In this document: positions 49,941-62,597 of the stretch, one piece after another
How the letters are laid out: each line of letters begins with the position of its first letter
Position numbering within the stretch: position 1 is the stretch's first letter
Assembly: GCA_949318235.1 (NCBI GenBank)
Contig: OX439132.1
Location: forward strand, 14,338,445 to 14,402,444
Direction of reading: 5' to 3'
Length of the DNA stretch: 64,000 nt
From: Ecdyonurus torrentis
Lineage: Eukaryota > Arthropoda > Insecta > Ephemeroptera > Heptageniidae
Notes under the pieces: model-generated
Database searches by the model: none
The model's input: only the letters and a program-made list of their open reading frames with translations
Told to the model about the DNA's origin: nothing
Translations under genes and position numbers: made by a program

Positions 49941-50317
49941 AAGCTATTTTCGAATGTGGTGAGAGTGGCCGGCTTTTGTCATATAATTTTGCAATCTACT
50001 TTGCTAATTTGTAAAAAGATCCGTTTAGCTTTGATGTTCGCAAACTTTCTGTTCTGCATGTTCCAGAACAAGTAAAAATGATGGTGAAAATAAATTGCAT
50101 TTTAAGTGAGACTGCATAAGAAACACCAGTACTTATTCTGTAAAACAAAAACAAAACAAAAAATTGAAAAATGCATTTTAAAGGTGCATTAAATTATTAT
50201 CTTCTCTGGAACAATGAAAGAGGCCTTACGAGCTCAAAAAGCTGTAAAAAGTAGCAAAATAGATCTCAAAATTGCGACAAAAAGTGGTAACACTCACCTC
50301 ATACGAAAATAACTATT
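49941..50317. mobile_element. Second foldback/MITE-like element, diverged arms
   Basis: The left arm (49941-50072) aligns with the reverse complement of the right arm (50203-50317) over about 115-130 bp. Paired blocks in order are CTATTTTCGAATGTGGTGAG with TTATTTTCGTATGAGGTGAG, CTTTTGTC with CTTTTTGTC, ATCTACTTTGCTAATTT with ATCTATTTTGCTACTTT, and GTTCCAGAACAAG with GTTCCAGAGAAGA. Identity looks like two thirds or somewhat more by eye, so it is older than the element at 47266. The centre is AT-rich with ACAAAAACAAAACAAAAAA. No coding sequence. The superfamily and target duplication are not determined. Confidence 0.65.
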
Positions 50318-51282
50318 TTATTTTTACGTTAAAAAAACAACATAAATACTAAAAGTTTATTTTAATTACATTTTGCAACCACCATCTTTTACCCGCACAT
50401 AAATAGTAGTAACCAACAGTTTTATAATTAAAAACATCACACTATAGTACTACACAATTTTATATGTGTATACCATAAAACTATATTAAATTTTTATGAA
50501 GTTTGGTTGTTATTTCTAGTACTATATAATGTTGGCAAATTGACTCAAGCTGTGAGATTTTCTTACTTGAGAAAACAAAACAATAAGTGATGACTATTTC
50601 TCTGGCTGTTACCCAAGTACTCACATATTATTTCTTTCATACATTCAGCTTGACTGCCACTAAGTTGTTCATACTGCTACTGTCCACGCAAAACACATCT
50701 CAACCTGTGACTGGAACTGGACACCTTCCAAAATATCAAACTACGATCTCAATGTTTTAAGTCATACATAATTATTATTAAAAATAAATTATGTATTCTA
50801 AACCTGTATAAAAATACAAATTATTTTTTATACAATAAACATTTTGTATAATTAACATTCAATATTTATATATATATATTTTTAGTTTAAAGGTTGAATT
50901 ACTATAGTAATTGCCTTTTGTTTCCCTAGAATATGACATTCATATGCGTAAACATATTACAGATTTCCTTAAATTTTATTTTTGTTGACCCTTGATAGGT
51001 ATATTATTATTTATTACTCAGAAATGAATAATACAATAAGAATATAAACTAAAATAATAATTTGATTTTTTCACTGTTTGTATATTGAACACGGTTGCCA
51101 TCAGGAAACAAGACGTAATTAAAATCACAAAATCGATCACAAATCGTCATTTAATACAGTCTGCCTTATTTTGTTACAAAACATTTATTAAGCTTTAAAA
51201 GAATAGACCAGAAGACAATATTATTATTTACATCACAAAACACTTGATTGGACTTTTGATCAACTTCAGTGATCAATTTTAA
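50318..51282. other. AT-rich spacer, no gene seen
   Basis: No coding sequence or named repeat. Slightly more complex sequence occurs at 50590-50750 without a recognisable feature. Confidence 0.55.
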
Positions 51283-51465
51283 CTTATGCAACCCGCACAA
51301 CATTTTCATATGAATTCAGGCATCAGAAACAGGAATATTCACTTAAATGCATTACTTTACAGTATTTTCATGCTCTCTTGTGGGGCCACATTTACATTCT
51401 GGTAAAATTTGTTATCAGTTTTGGAAATCCCATTTTGTGTTTAATCATTAAAAGGCACAATGTTG
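51283..51465 (+). repeat. Dispersed repeat family, copy 2
   Basis: Closely matches the reverse complement of 59536-59720. Blocks in order are TTATGCAACCCGCACAACAT, CATCAGAAACAGG, CTTTACAGT, a 26-bp identical stretch at about 51372-51397 (containing CTTGTGGGGCCACATTTACA), CCCATTTTGTGTTT and a terminal ACAATGTTG. No coding potential or clear terminal repeats. Confidence 0.75.
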
Positions 51466-52238
51466 ATTCCATTATAATTTTTCAATTTTTTTTATTTGAC
51501 TTTATTTTTTCCCCATCAACTAAAAAACTGAACCAATTAAATAAAATGACGCAATAACACGTAACTATTATTCAACGTATATAATATATTGACAGTGAAA
51601 TGGCAAGCAGTATAGTTATGTATATAATGTCAACTGCATACAAATCAAGCTACTATGAGAAGTAAATTAGATCCAGCACACACACACACACACATAGACA
51701 CAAATAAATGTACCACATGTTGATACTAAAAAAGAATTCTTGATTAACTGCGAGAATAAAATACTTTATAACTCGACGACATATAGCATTGCATACTTGA
51801 CATTTTGTTTTGACATAAAATCCTAACTAAATATTTATTCAAATCAATTCATATAATGATTCTTTTATTACTTATGACATATATTGTTATTAATACTTTT
51901 GTTATACTTTCAAATTTATATTATATTTACATTTTCTTCTTCTTCTTATAATATTAATCAATTATAATGATACACAATTATTATTAAAGATTTTTTTTAA
52001 AGAATATACTATTCATTAATTATTTCTATTATATAATTATATTTCTATAGAGTATGATTTCAATGTGAATAATAAGTCATTACTTTTTTTTTTTTTTTTT
52101 TTTTTTTTTGCTTTTGTATAATGAAATATTTTCTTTGTGAAAAGTTTACAGTGTTGACTGTAATGAGTATGTTCTAGCAGGAACCAGTTTTAGCTTTTTG
52201 TTAATATTTTGATAAATGTTATGTATATGAGATAGATA

Positions 52239-52326
<88 letters not shown>

Positions 52327-52510
52327 AAAATATAAAATCTATTTGTTATACCCACAAGACACATGATTCTATTATATTTCATTTTTATTTTTTGTTACCA
52401 ACAATAGAATAGAGGTAAAATAATTTGCCATTCTCTCAAATAATATAATAATTTATATAAATATAAAATAAAATTTATGTATATATGAAGTGTTCACCAT
52501 GTAAATTAAT
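51466..52510. other. AT-rich spacer with microsatellites
   Basis: No coding sequence. Contains (CA)n at 51677-51694, poly(T) at 52086-52109 and the long (GA)n at 52242-52325, which creates a serine-leucine artefact frame on the minus strand. Confidence 0.6.
52242..52325. repeat. (GA)n microsatellite, about 84 bp
   Basis: Longest uninterrupted GA run in the window. Confidence 0.97.
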
Positions 52511-52541
52511 TTTTGTTTATTTTTTCTTTTTTCAGGTAAGC
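52511..52541 (+). other. Candidate recursive splice (ratchet) site B
   Basis: A near-pure pyrimidine tract (TTTTGTTTATTTTTTC, then TTTTTT) ends in CAG at 52535 and is followed at once by GTAAGC. The core CTTTTTTCAG|GTAAGC is almost identical to the ratchet-point consensus (pyrimidines-NCAG|GTAAGT) defined in Drosophila long introns. A second donor, CATG|GTGAGT, lies at 52598, giving the 3'ss-5'ss-RS-exon-5'ss layout. Same strand and same layout as the candidate at 27440/27441. It is motif evidence only; the site may be unused or part of a normal short exon. Confidence 0.5.
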
Positions 52542-52597
52542 TGAGACTTTTTTTTTCTCTTGAACTAACATTTCTGCTGTCATATGAAATAAACATG
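52536..52597 (+). other. Candidate 62-nt RS-exon or short cassette exon B
   Basis: Lies between the acceptor at 52535 and a strong donor ATG|GTGAGT at 52598. The frame starting at 52538 is open throughout (20 codons). The others contain early TGA or TAA. Continuing from a phase-0 upstream exon would read GTA-AGC-TGA, a stop at the third codon, so inclusion would be expected to trigger decay. That agrees with a poison/RS-exon, not a constitutive exon. Confidence 0.35.
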
Positions 52598-52989
52598 GTG
52601 AGTTGAAAAAACTACAACATTTGTATACATTTTATGATATAGAAAAAATATAAAATATTATCAGTGACATGTAAAAAAAGATAACGAAATTTGCAATATC
52701 TTTATACATACGTTTCAAAAAAAAAATTTAACTTAAGGAGAGAATTTTGTGTTTAAATATAATATTTAGGTTTCAAAAGTATAAATTTCAGTATTAAAGG
52801 TAAAATTACATAATATAATAAATAAAACAACAAATTTATGATCCTCTTTACTATTAAATTGAAAAAAAAATATTTATTGCTCAGTGCAGTCAATTAAACA
52901 CAAACCAAAGTAAAGTGAGACGAAATGCGCACTATAAATATAAAAATAAACATGTTACTTTGCGGTTTTGTATGACATAATTTTTATTA

Positions 52990-52991
<2 letters not shown>

Positions 52992-53041
<50 letters not shown>
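52992..53041. repeat. (AT)n microsatellite, about 50 bp
   Basis: Uninterrupted AT dinucleotide run. Confidence 0.97.
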
Positions 53042-53042
<1 letters not shown>

Positions 53043-55939
53043 TATTAATAATGCAAGTTAAGGAGATAATTACAATACTATTACAACATTGAATGACGGT
53101 AAAAAATATACAAGGTGAAGAGTAATCTGATCATCTAAAGTAAATTGATCACCTTATGACGTTATTTGCAATGTGTGTATATTTGTGGGGGCGTATAATA
53201 TTGGTATAATGATCAGTAAAATTATTATTATATAATTTTTACCACAGTTTTTCATTGATTGAAAAGTGAATGTTATTTTATTTGTATATTTTATAAAGAG
53301 GTCATAATATTAAATTTAGTAATTTAAACTTGCCTCAATTTTAAATGTTATTATATCAGTACTTGATATAATTTCATTGTTTTTTTATTATTATAAATTT
53401 ATGACGTATATTATACTTTAAGTACTTATGTAGTAGCAAGAACTACACTTTTGTTTTTAACTGCTATCCATACCTTTTTTATTAAAAAAAATTATTATCA
53501 CTATCACCATTTTTTAGGAAAATACATGATGTCATTTTTGGACTTCTCTTAAAGTGGATTTTTTTTTTCTTTGCTTGATTTTAAAATAATGTTTACCGGG
53601 TATATTTTTTGTAACAATTTAGTTCTTTCATTCATTCCAAATTTAATGCATATCTCTCTCTCTCTCTAGCGCTCAATTAGACATCCTTTTAAAATAAAAA
53701 TTATTTTCTTTAATTTTTAATTTTACACCAATATAAACGCTCAATTTTTACAAATTCCAACTTACTTCTTAGCTATATTTCTTTCAATATTATATAAAAC
53801 ACACAACTATTGCGATCACTTCTATTTGTTAATTTCATATAACAGTTGCACTATACAACTACTCAAATTAACTACAAACAAATTCACATATAGTTATTAG
53901 CTTCTCCTATATTATAATTCAACTTAAGAGAATAACTTTTATATGTATTATTTTTACATTTAAAGGTCACTAACTCAAAATGTTATTCATACATCCGTAT
54001 GTATGTAGTAGAATTTACACCTCCAATAAAATAACCGATGAAACTTAAAGATAAAAACAAGAGATTTAAATTACTACATGCTGTACTCAAATCTTATATA
54101 CATACATACATACACATACATATCATGAACAAAATAATAATAATAAAAAAAATAATAACATTAACTTTTTTATTTTTTTTTATTTGATGACATTGTATTT
54201 AAGATTAAGTTATTAAAATTTTGACAGGTCTATAATATGGATATCATGTAGTATATAGATTGGATTGTTATGTTATTAAAAAAATATAATAATAATAAAA
54301 AAAGTTTTATTATAATGTATGAAATAATAAGATCCAATTAAAATTATACAATCAATTCTAAGAATAATAATAATAATAAAAAAGGTAGATTTTTCTATAA
54401 GGTATATTATAGCAAATTATTTTGTTTTTGTTTTGGCTACCAAGTTGACTCAATCTTTAGATTGATGATGATTATATTTTAGTAGTAGATTCACGCATCA
54501 GATTATTATTATACTGTCTCAATTTTTTTACTTTTAATTCTTGAGTTGCAACAATACTCTATGAGTAAGCAAATACATTCTTTTCGACCGTGAATGTGAA
54601 TCTTATAGTTTATATAAGATATTAAGTTACATCATTATAATATTCATAACAATATGATGCAAGTTTAATAATGAGTATTATGAGAGAATTATAAACTCAT
54701 GCAATTTAAATACTATACTTTTGTGATAATATTACATGCAATTTTTATTATAATTAAATATATATATTTAGTAATTTATATTTTAATTTTAGTATAGTAA
54801 AAATGTAATAAAAATGGTAAACTATATATTATAAAATTCTAAGAACTGTTTAATGTTTACTCTGTTATTGGCCTTAAAACAGAGTCAATGCACGTAATGT
54901 TGAGGCACCAAAAAAATGTTCAATCAAAGGTCTTTTTAGTAATTTATTTCATTAAAATTTTCACATACACTCTCTAAATTATTTTAATTCATGCAAATTA
55001 GTACCTGAAAATTAGTACCTTTTTGTCTATTGATACCACAATGGTGTAACATAAAAGTTTAAAAGAAAATACAGTAATTTTTCTATATATAAACTTAATG
55101 AAATTGTTAATAGAAATTCTGTATTTAAATAATCCCCAAAATCATTCATTTTTAATTATTATTTATATACTTTTAATAGTATTACATAGTACCTTACTTG
55201 TTTATTAAATTTACTAAAATGTTTTTCAAGATATACAGTAGACTAAAGTATTTATAATTTTTTGAAAACTTAACCCTTTTGGAGCCTCATCCCTAATTAC
55301 ATTAAATCCCTGAGGCCTAACAAATCTTACGTAAGCAATTAATTTAATTTGAAAAAAAAATCAAGCAAAATATACTATCGCACTTAAAAACTGCGTTTTA
55401 AAATAATTTTTTTGCTATTTATTTACCAGTGCAGTCAAGGTTACTGTACATATAGAAATACAATGACCACAAATATAATCTGGTAATTTCAAGGGTAGTT
55501 TAATGTAGGCTATTCAGATATTATTATATAATTTTTGTTATTATATACTGACTATATAATAGTCAAAATTTTTTTTTTTTTTTTTTTTTTTTAGCATTGA
55601 CTTTCTCTTTATCTCACCATTTTTATAATACTTTCATTCATATATAATAATAATCTGTAATAATTTTGTATTACGTAATTTAGAAAATTTTCACTTCATA
55701 AATTGTTTATATATAAATAACCTATCCATAAATATAAATACATTTTAGTTTTTTTTATTTTTCTTTTGATTTATTATAATAAAAAACAAGTCATGGTGTT
55801 AAAATAGTTCTTGATTTTTGCTGTACGAGATAATTATTTAAAATAATTATTCAAGTGGTCAAGCCGACAGAGTATTATTTTATTACTATTTACTTTAAAA
55901 GATCGTAAGAGTCGTAACTTAATATCAAAACAGTTTGCC

Positions 55940-55942
<3 letters not shown>

Positions 55943-55970
<28 letters not shown>
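55943..55970. repeat. Poly(T) tract, about 28 bp
   Basis: Homopolymer T run. A similar one lies at 55568-55592. Confidence 0.9.
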
Positions 55971-58900
55971 GTGAATGGAACAAAATTAATTAAAGTTTTT
56001 ACGATTGATAATAATTTATATTGATTTACAAACAGTTAACCTTTCAATAAAACATACATTGAAATTTTTTATTTTTTATTTATTTATAATAATCAACGTA
56101 TATTATATTTTTAAGTAATATTATTATAATGAAGTTAGATTTTATTTATCAAATTTGAGCACTACCTGTATCCAATATTATATAGGTCATCAATATATAT
56201 GCTGGATTTATACTAGGTCAAAATTTAAATATTATCATACTTACCAAAAAAAAAAAAAAAAAAAAAAACAACTACGTTTTAATTTTTGTAATATATGATG
56301 AATTAATTATTACCCAGCCATTTATCTAATTATTCCTGTACGCTAATAAGATAAATCTATATAGGTTAATAAAAAGTTATACTCTTTATTGTATACTTTA
56401 TAACGTTAGAAGGAAAGAAGTTTTACCAAAAACATGAATATAAATTTACATAATAAATATTTTATTGCATGCAAATAAAATAGAAATTCGATTGTAAAAG
56501 AACAACAACTATTTATTGTATCCATGAGTGTTCATGATTACTCATGTATCTTATAACCTTTATTTTCACAAACTATATAATCAAAATATAAGAAATTAAG
56601 ATATTTTTATAATATGAGTAATCAATTTTTTTTATATGTATACATTTGATATTATAATAAAAAAATATATATATTTTAACACATCATCAGTTTAATTACC
56701 AGTAATAAAAATAAAATTTATAGTGTTAAAATGATGTCATTTTTAAATAAAAAAAATTACTACGAATGAAAAAGTATTATTTCTATTCTCTATGATATTT
56801 TTATTATAATAATACCTGTACTGAGATGATCTTAAGTACTTATAGTGTACTGCAACTTTATGTAATGTGAATAACATAATCTCGCCTACGGCTTACAACA
56901 TCTTATGTGCAGTTACGTATTATTACTTATTCTTATATGTATTCGTCATAATATTATATAATAAATATATATAAAGTTAACTTGAAATTATTATAATTCT
57001 CTATACGTATTATATTTTTATATAATATAAAATGCAGGTGTGTTATAGTAGTAGATGATAGAATTATTATTTTAGAACAGACAAGGTTTTAATAATATTT
57101 CAAATTGTGACCTCAATTTTTATGATATTTTATTAGGTGAGACAAATTTGCTATTATAATACTTGCATGCTTTTTAATAAATTTATATATCACATAATAT
57201 TACATTCACTATATATATAAGAAAAGTATATTAATATACTATAAGAAGCTTTTGAAAACTTTTTTTGTCCATTTAAATTTTTTTAATTTATATTTTTTAT
57301 ATCCTGACTTTTTTTAATCGATTAAAACTAGCGCAATAAATTGCGTAAGGCAGATTGTGTGTGACTTTTTTTTCTGCGTAGTGTAGTAACTTTTAATTGC
57401 TAATAATATTAGATTAATAGCCAGGGTAGTTGGATTTTAATTTAAGATTGTGTCGATTAATAGCAACACTATTCACTAAAGTTTTGAGCCTATAAAATTT
57501 AATGTAGAGCTATTAACTCTATTTTTAAGATTTATTATGAAATTTTATAGAGCTATTTAGAACAATTCTGTGATGGTATAGGTCAAGAAACAATGCCTGC
57601 TCTGTTGTCAAATACAGTAACTTTTTATTTATAGTCAACGTTCACAAGCGGTGCTCAATTCCAGAGGTACAAATATATTACGCAGATTTTAATCATCTAA
57701 TGCCTTCAATTATGGAATCTTTTTTTAAAACGTACTTTGTAAGTTAACACTTAAAATTTTAAGAAAAAAAATTGGGTGGGTTACCTATGAAATAAGAACG
57801 AAAAAATTGTTCAAAATGAAAATTGACTCTTATGGCGTCTAAATTTCCAGTCAAAATATTTCTAAATTTTTGGATTTTTAAGTTTCTCTTGTAATGCCGC
57901 AAAATAATAATAATAATAACTATCAGTGTTTTTATTCATAATTTAACAGACAGCTTAAAATTTTAAATATTCAAAATACAAATGTACAGTATACATAAAT
58001 ATTTGGGGAAGATTTGTAATAAAAACAAACTCTTACAAAGCCAAAGACAGTTCCAAAAGTTAAGTCTTCTACTTTTCTTGATTTGTCGTGTAACAGTTTT
58101 TTCTGCTTTGTATACAAATTGCGCACGTTTAAAGCAAAAAGCATTAAATATGTTCTGTATAATAAAATAAAGTGTCTGGAAACCAAAGAGATATAAATAC
58201 ATCAAATTTAATACCGTGTCACATAATAATGTCTAAAAATTTATATTATTAGAATTTTAAAACGTTATGTATAACGCAATTTATTTCAGATTCATATTTA
58301 TTTATAACAGCTATTTTTAAATCATATTTTTACGATGAGAAAAAAATACATAATTCATATGATACAAATTTTAATTTTTTAGAGACTACGAGAAAAAAAA
58401 AAGTTTTTGAAATTTTCGGTCATTGTCTACAGCATCTGTAATAATAGAATTGCATTGTTATTATCATTACTGCATAAGTTTAATTTTTAATTTATTATTA
58501 TATTTAATTTTTCAGAAATAAATCAATTGAACATGATAAATTAAATTTCGTTCAAAAATTATGATACGGATGGATTGTTTTATGAAGAATAAATGTTTAA
58601 ATTGACAGTTTAAGATTTGTATTAACTAATGTTAATTTTTTTAGTGCTGAAATAAGAACTGTGTATAATCATAATCATCTAGTTTTAATGAAAGTTTTAT
58701 ATTTTTATTATTGAATTTTTTTTTCTCTATACTGTACAAAAGATATAGGATTTCAATGTTTATGTAAATTTTAATTCTGAGAATATAGAATAGATTAAAG
58801 ACCAAAGTGAACTTTATTTTAAAACAGGATTTAAATTGAAAATAGGTGTTAAATTTTACATTTCTGATAACATAAAAAAAAATTATACATGAAAATTTTA

Positions 58901-59535
58901 TGTTATTTATATCTATAATATTCTAGTGCACGTATTTTTTTCTCTTTATAAACATTGCCATAATGTAAACAACAAGAATTAATATAATATATTCACGTGA
59001 CGTATAGTGATTGAAGAATATAAAGAGAATATATCAATCATATTGCAAAGCTTGTTATCACTTGTGAGAAAGAGAATGAAACTTAATGTGACAAGGTAGC
59101 TAAAGATTCCATTCATCACTTCTTTTAACTTTAACCACACCTTTTTTTTGTCTCTCTTTTCTTTTTTTTTTTTTTTATTCTCACTCTCGTATAACTCAAA
59201 GACTTGCTAATTTACACCATAGATTATCAGCTGATTCATCTTTTTTTTTATCTTTCTAAAATGTTATTATTGGAAAACTTTTGAGTTGAAAAATAATGTA
59301 ATGAAATCTAGTTATATAGTTTGTAACGTATATATAAAAAAAGATTAATTGTTATTTTTATGACTAATATGAATGTATTTTAAGTTTAGAGTTTTTGATA
59401 TTAATAGCGTTAAGTTTTTAACTTTTGGTACTTGTCACATTTAATGAAAGAATGATATTAAGTAGGGCTGCTTGCTTTCATTTTTTTTTCCGTTAGGGAG
59501 AAAATTGTATTGAACCCATAGACAACATGAAATAA

Positions 59536-59720
59536 CATGTTCTTTTTAATTATCAAACACAAAATGGGATCTACAAAACAATTTTTACTATAATGTAAAT
59601 GTGGCCCCACAAGAGAGTATGAAAAAACTGTAAAGTATGCAAATTTCTTGAATATTTCTATTTATGACGTCAGAAACAGGCAAAAATTAGAATAAAAATG
59701 TTGTACGGGTTGCATAAATT
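59536..59720 (-). repeat. Dispersed repeat family, copy 3 (inverted)
   Basis: Reverse-complement orientation relative to the copies at 33907 and 51283. On the plus strand it shows AACACAAAATGGGAT, GTAAATGTGGCCCCACAAG, ACTGTAAAG, TGACGTCAGAAACAGG and TTGTACGGGTTGCATAAA. It shares a 26-bp identical stretch with copy 2. Similarity may extend further right (to about 59760), but I could not follow it in the other copies. Confidence 0.75.
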
Positions 59721-61022
59721 GAAATTTTCTGATTACGGCTACGGCGCTACAGTTGAGTTTTGAGACCAACTAATATTATTCATGGAAGTCCCATCAAGTG
59801 TTGTGTGATATAAATGCTTGTTTTCTTCTTGTCTATGCCTTTAATGGAAACAGAAACCAAACCATTTAGAATGGGATTTATATTATAGCATAAGAACATC
59901 AATATAGAATTTTGTATTTTCATGTAGCTTTTTTTTTTTTTTTTTTTTTTTCTTTCGATCACGTAATTTTTAAATAACGTATAGACAAAGAATTGGTGAA
60001 CAATATTGTACAGTATATATTTTTCTTATTATTATTTGTTCATTTTTACAAAACTATCTATAATCAAATTAATAACAACCAATTCCCCCATGTTCCAATT
60101 AAACAAATTTCCAGGTAATCATTTTAAAGGGGGAAAAAGTTATAGATATCAATTTAAAATATTTTTTCCTGCTTATACGAAGTAGATAGAAAAAAAAGGA
60201 CAAAATTTAAAAGTTAATGTAAAAAAAAAGTTATAAGATTTTTTTTTTTTTTTTTTTTTTTTACTAATAGGTTAAAATAATAAAATGACGCCTATTTACT
60301 TCATAATATAACTTATAACGTGGTAAATTGCCTATAGGCTGCAACGGTTTAGTATAAAAGTAAACAGCATTAACAATAATATATTGACATGTATAAAATA
60401 AAGAATAATTAACTGCAGTTAACTTGTACTTAACTATTATCAATAACAAATTAATAAATCATAAAATATTATATAGGTCTGTATTTTAATATTGCATGTA
60501 ATTTTATAATTACTTTGTCATCAACTTTCTATATTGTAATTGGCACAACAAAATGAGACGCCCCCTTTTAATGTATATAATATATATATATAATATATTT
60601 CCTTGCAATTTTTTTTTTATACTTTCATTTTCATGATTACGAGTACTTAGGAAATTTAATATTATGTATTGCATATTAATTATGAAATTGCAAAGATAAA
60701 TAAGTATATAATATTTACCCTTGAATATAATGTAATATGTTTGCAAATGAAATAGGATACTTGTTGTAATGCACATTCAATGATACCTGTTAGTTCATTA
60801 TATAAATAATATTAAATGTCATTTTTATGTAAGAAAACAATTTGAGTAAAGAAAATTGTTTGCACGTATTATAGCTAGAAAGAAGGTGTGTAATTTTTTT
60901 TTATAATATATAGTTATGTATTTTGAAATCAAGCAGTGGTTTAATTAGGTTATCATTATTTTAAATAATATTTTCTACAATTTTTATTTTTAGAATAGAT
61001 TCTCTGATTATCAGCTTATTCT
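59721..61022. other. AT-rich spacer, no gene seen
   Basis: No coding sequence. Contains poly(T) runs at 59930-59951 and 60240-60262. A CCAG|GTAATC at 60114/60115 resembles a splice juxtaposition but lacks a pyrimidine tract. Confidence 0.55.
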
Positions 61023-61330
61023 ATAGGGTGGTTTCATTCATGTTAAAATTGACGCCATAAGTGAGCGCTAAATAACATGGGCTAGTATGGGAAAATGACT
61101 TATTTTGCAAGTTTAAAAATACTTCACAATACTTTTGAGAGCATTATTGCTGTTAACAGGTTGAATTAGTTTTTTTAGTGTGCAAGAAAAATAAATAACC
61201 AAAAAAAAATTGCTAATTTTCCAAAGAAAATAGCTAAAAACTACCTTTATTCTATGCTGAGCAATGTTATTCATTGCTCAAGAAGAGTATTGAAATGCAT
61301 TCAGAATGACGTCATGTGCACATACCCTAT
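61023..61330. mobile_element. MITE-like element, copy 1 (308 bp)
   Basis: Bounded by short inverted ends ATAGGGT (61023-61029) and ACCCTAT (61324-61330), each flanked outside by TCT, a possible 3-bp target duplication. Its right 180 bp matches the repeat at 62598-62812, including a 24-bp identical block that starts with CTATGCTGAGCAATG. Inside lies a perfect 9-bp stem hairpin (61258-61280). Its left end (TTGACGCCATA) also matches, inverted, the right part of copy 2, which supports longer imperfect terminal inverted repeats. There is no coding capacity. A Harbinger-like affiliation would fit a 3-bp duplication but is only a guess. Confidence 0.6.
61258..61280 (+). repeat. Perfect hairpin inside MITE-like copy 1
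   Basis: Arms TGAGCAATG and CATTGCTCA around the loop TTATT. In copy 2 the same hairpin has two changed bases in the right arm. Confidence 0.8.
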
Positions 61331-62597
61331 TCTGTAGGCTTTTTTAACTTTGGGACATTCTTTCTAATTAAGATATTATTTATGCATTTAAAAATTTGGC
61401 GTGTACTTAATACAGTAATTTCAATAAAAAAAATTACAATATGAAAAAAAACTCATTGCACAAATTATTCATTTGGTCAATATTTGTTCCAAGGCTGAGG
61501 GAATATATATTAATTTTTTCTCACATCTAAACTATTTTGCACAATATTTCAAACAATTAAAAATCCCATTAAAACAAGGAAAGAAATATATTCCCACTAT
61601 GAGGTATGAATTCAATAATGATGTAATCGTTTTAATTTAAGTATAATTATAAGCTCAACTTCTTACTTTGGCAATTCCCATGACATAATTTATAATTCAA
61701 TTTGAATTCATTATATAGACAAATTATGAGTGATTGTCACTCCACGCTAGACATTGAAAAAATTTAAAAATCAGTTCATACCATAGTATATTAAATATGT
61801 ATAAAAAAAAATTAATAATATCTTGCTATACAACGAAGCTTTTTTACATTTCACATTTTTACTTCACAATAACAACATGTCAGAATCAGACGCGACATAA
61901 ATTTTGATTTGTCTTTTAAAACGAAACAAGTTCAAGAAAAAAAAAAAAAAGAAAAAAAAAAAAAAGATTATCTACGTGCCAAAATGAGAATAACCGGATT
62001 ATTTTATATCATGAAAAGTACAATTTGACGTGCTTATAACATCATGTATTAGACTTCAATTGAAATTCTTGTTGTATTATAATTTTTAGCCTATTAAAAA
62101 CCGTCAAAAGCTTCAATCAACATGTTCAAAAGAAAAAAAAAAGTATTATGAGATTTTATAAAAACATTTGATGTTTAAAGTATAAATCATAAAAATATAT
62201 GTTGAAATATAATATTGCATCATATTTTTATATTTTTCTTACAATTTGTTTCCTCCCTTTTCTTTTTCTTAAAAAAAATGCTTTATATTTTTACATTGTT
62301 GGCTATGAATATATGAGAGTAAAAGTAAGTAAAAACGTGACCAGATTGAAATCACAATAAAATATTTTATTTTTATGTAAATGAAATATTATAACGTAAA
62401 AGGTGTATTCTTGAACAAAAATATAGTAATAATAAAAAGAAGATCGTCTAACTTAAATCTTATTCAATGCTGTATAACTATATCAAACTTCAATAAGTAT
62501 TCCTATAATATATTTGAAGTTTTGAACTATTTATGCAATCAACATCAACAAAATTTAACATTGAAACGTGCAAATTAATGGATTTTCATTTTGTTGC
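61331..62597. other. AT-rich spacer between two repeat copies
   Basis: No coding sequence. The 65-codon frame at 62381-62578 shows no family features. A runs occur near 61938-61965. Confidence 0.5.

Larger units (their letters stand above)
52598..59535. other. Gene-free AT-rich stretch
   Basis: No coding sequence is supported. Three overlapping frames at 57963-58205 are shadows of one another without family resemblance. Contents are (AT)n at 52992-53041, CATA repeats at 54093-54116, poly(T) at 55568-55592 and 55943-55970, and poly(A) at 56247-56267. A weaker acceptor-donor juxtaposition, TTTTATTAG|GTGAGA, lies at 57136/57137. Confidence 0.6.

Noticed and set aside
52146..52382. Serine-leucine repeat frame (also at 3999, 13797, 31429, 39441)
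   Set aside because: Each is an artefact of a (GA)n or (CT)n microsatellite.
57963..58205. Three overlapping frames on both strands
   Set aside because: They are mutual shadows of one AT-poor patch. None has a family pattern or exon signals.
60100..60122. TTCCAG|GTAATC as a ratchet site
   Set aside because: No pyrimidine tract upstream and a mediocre donor.
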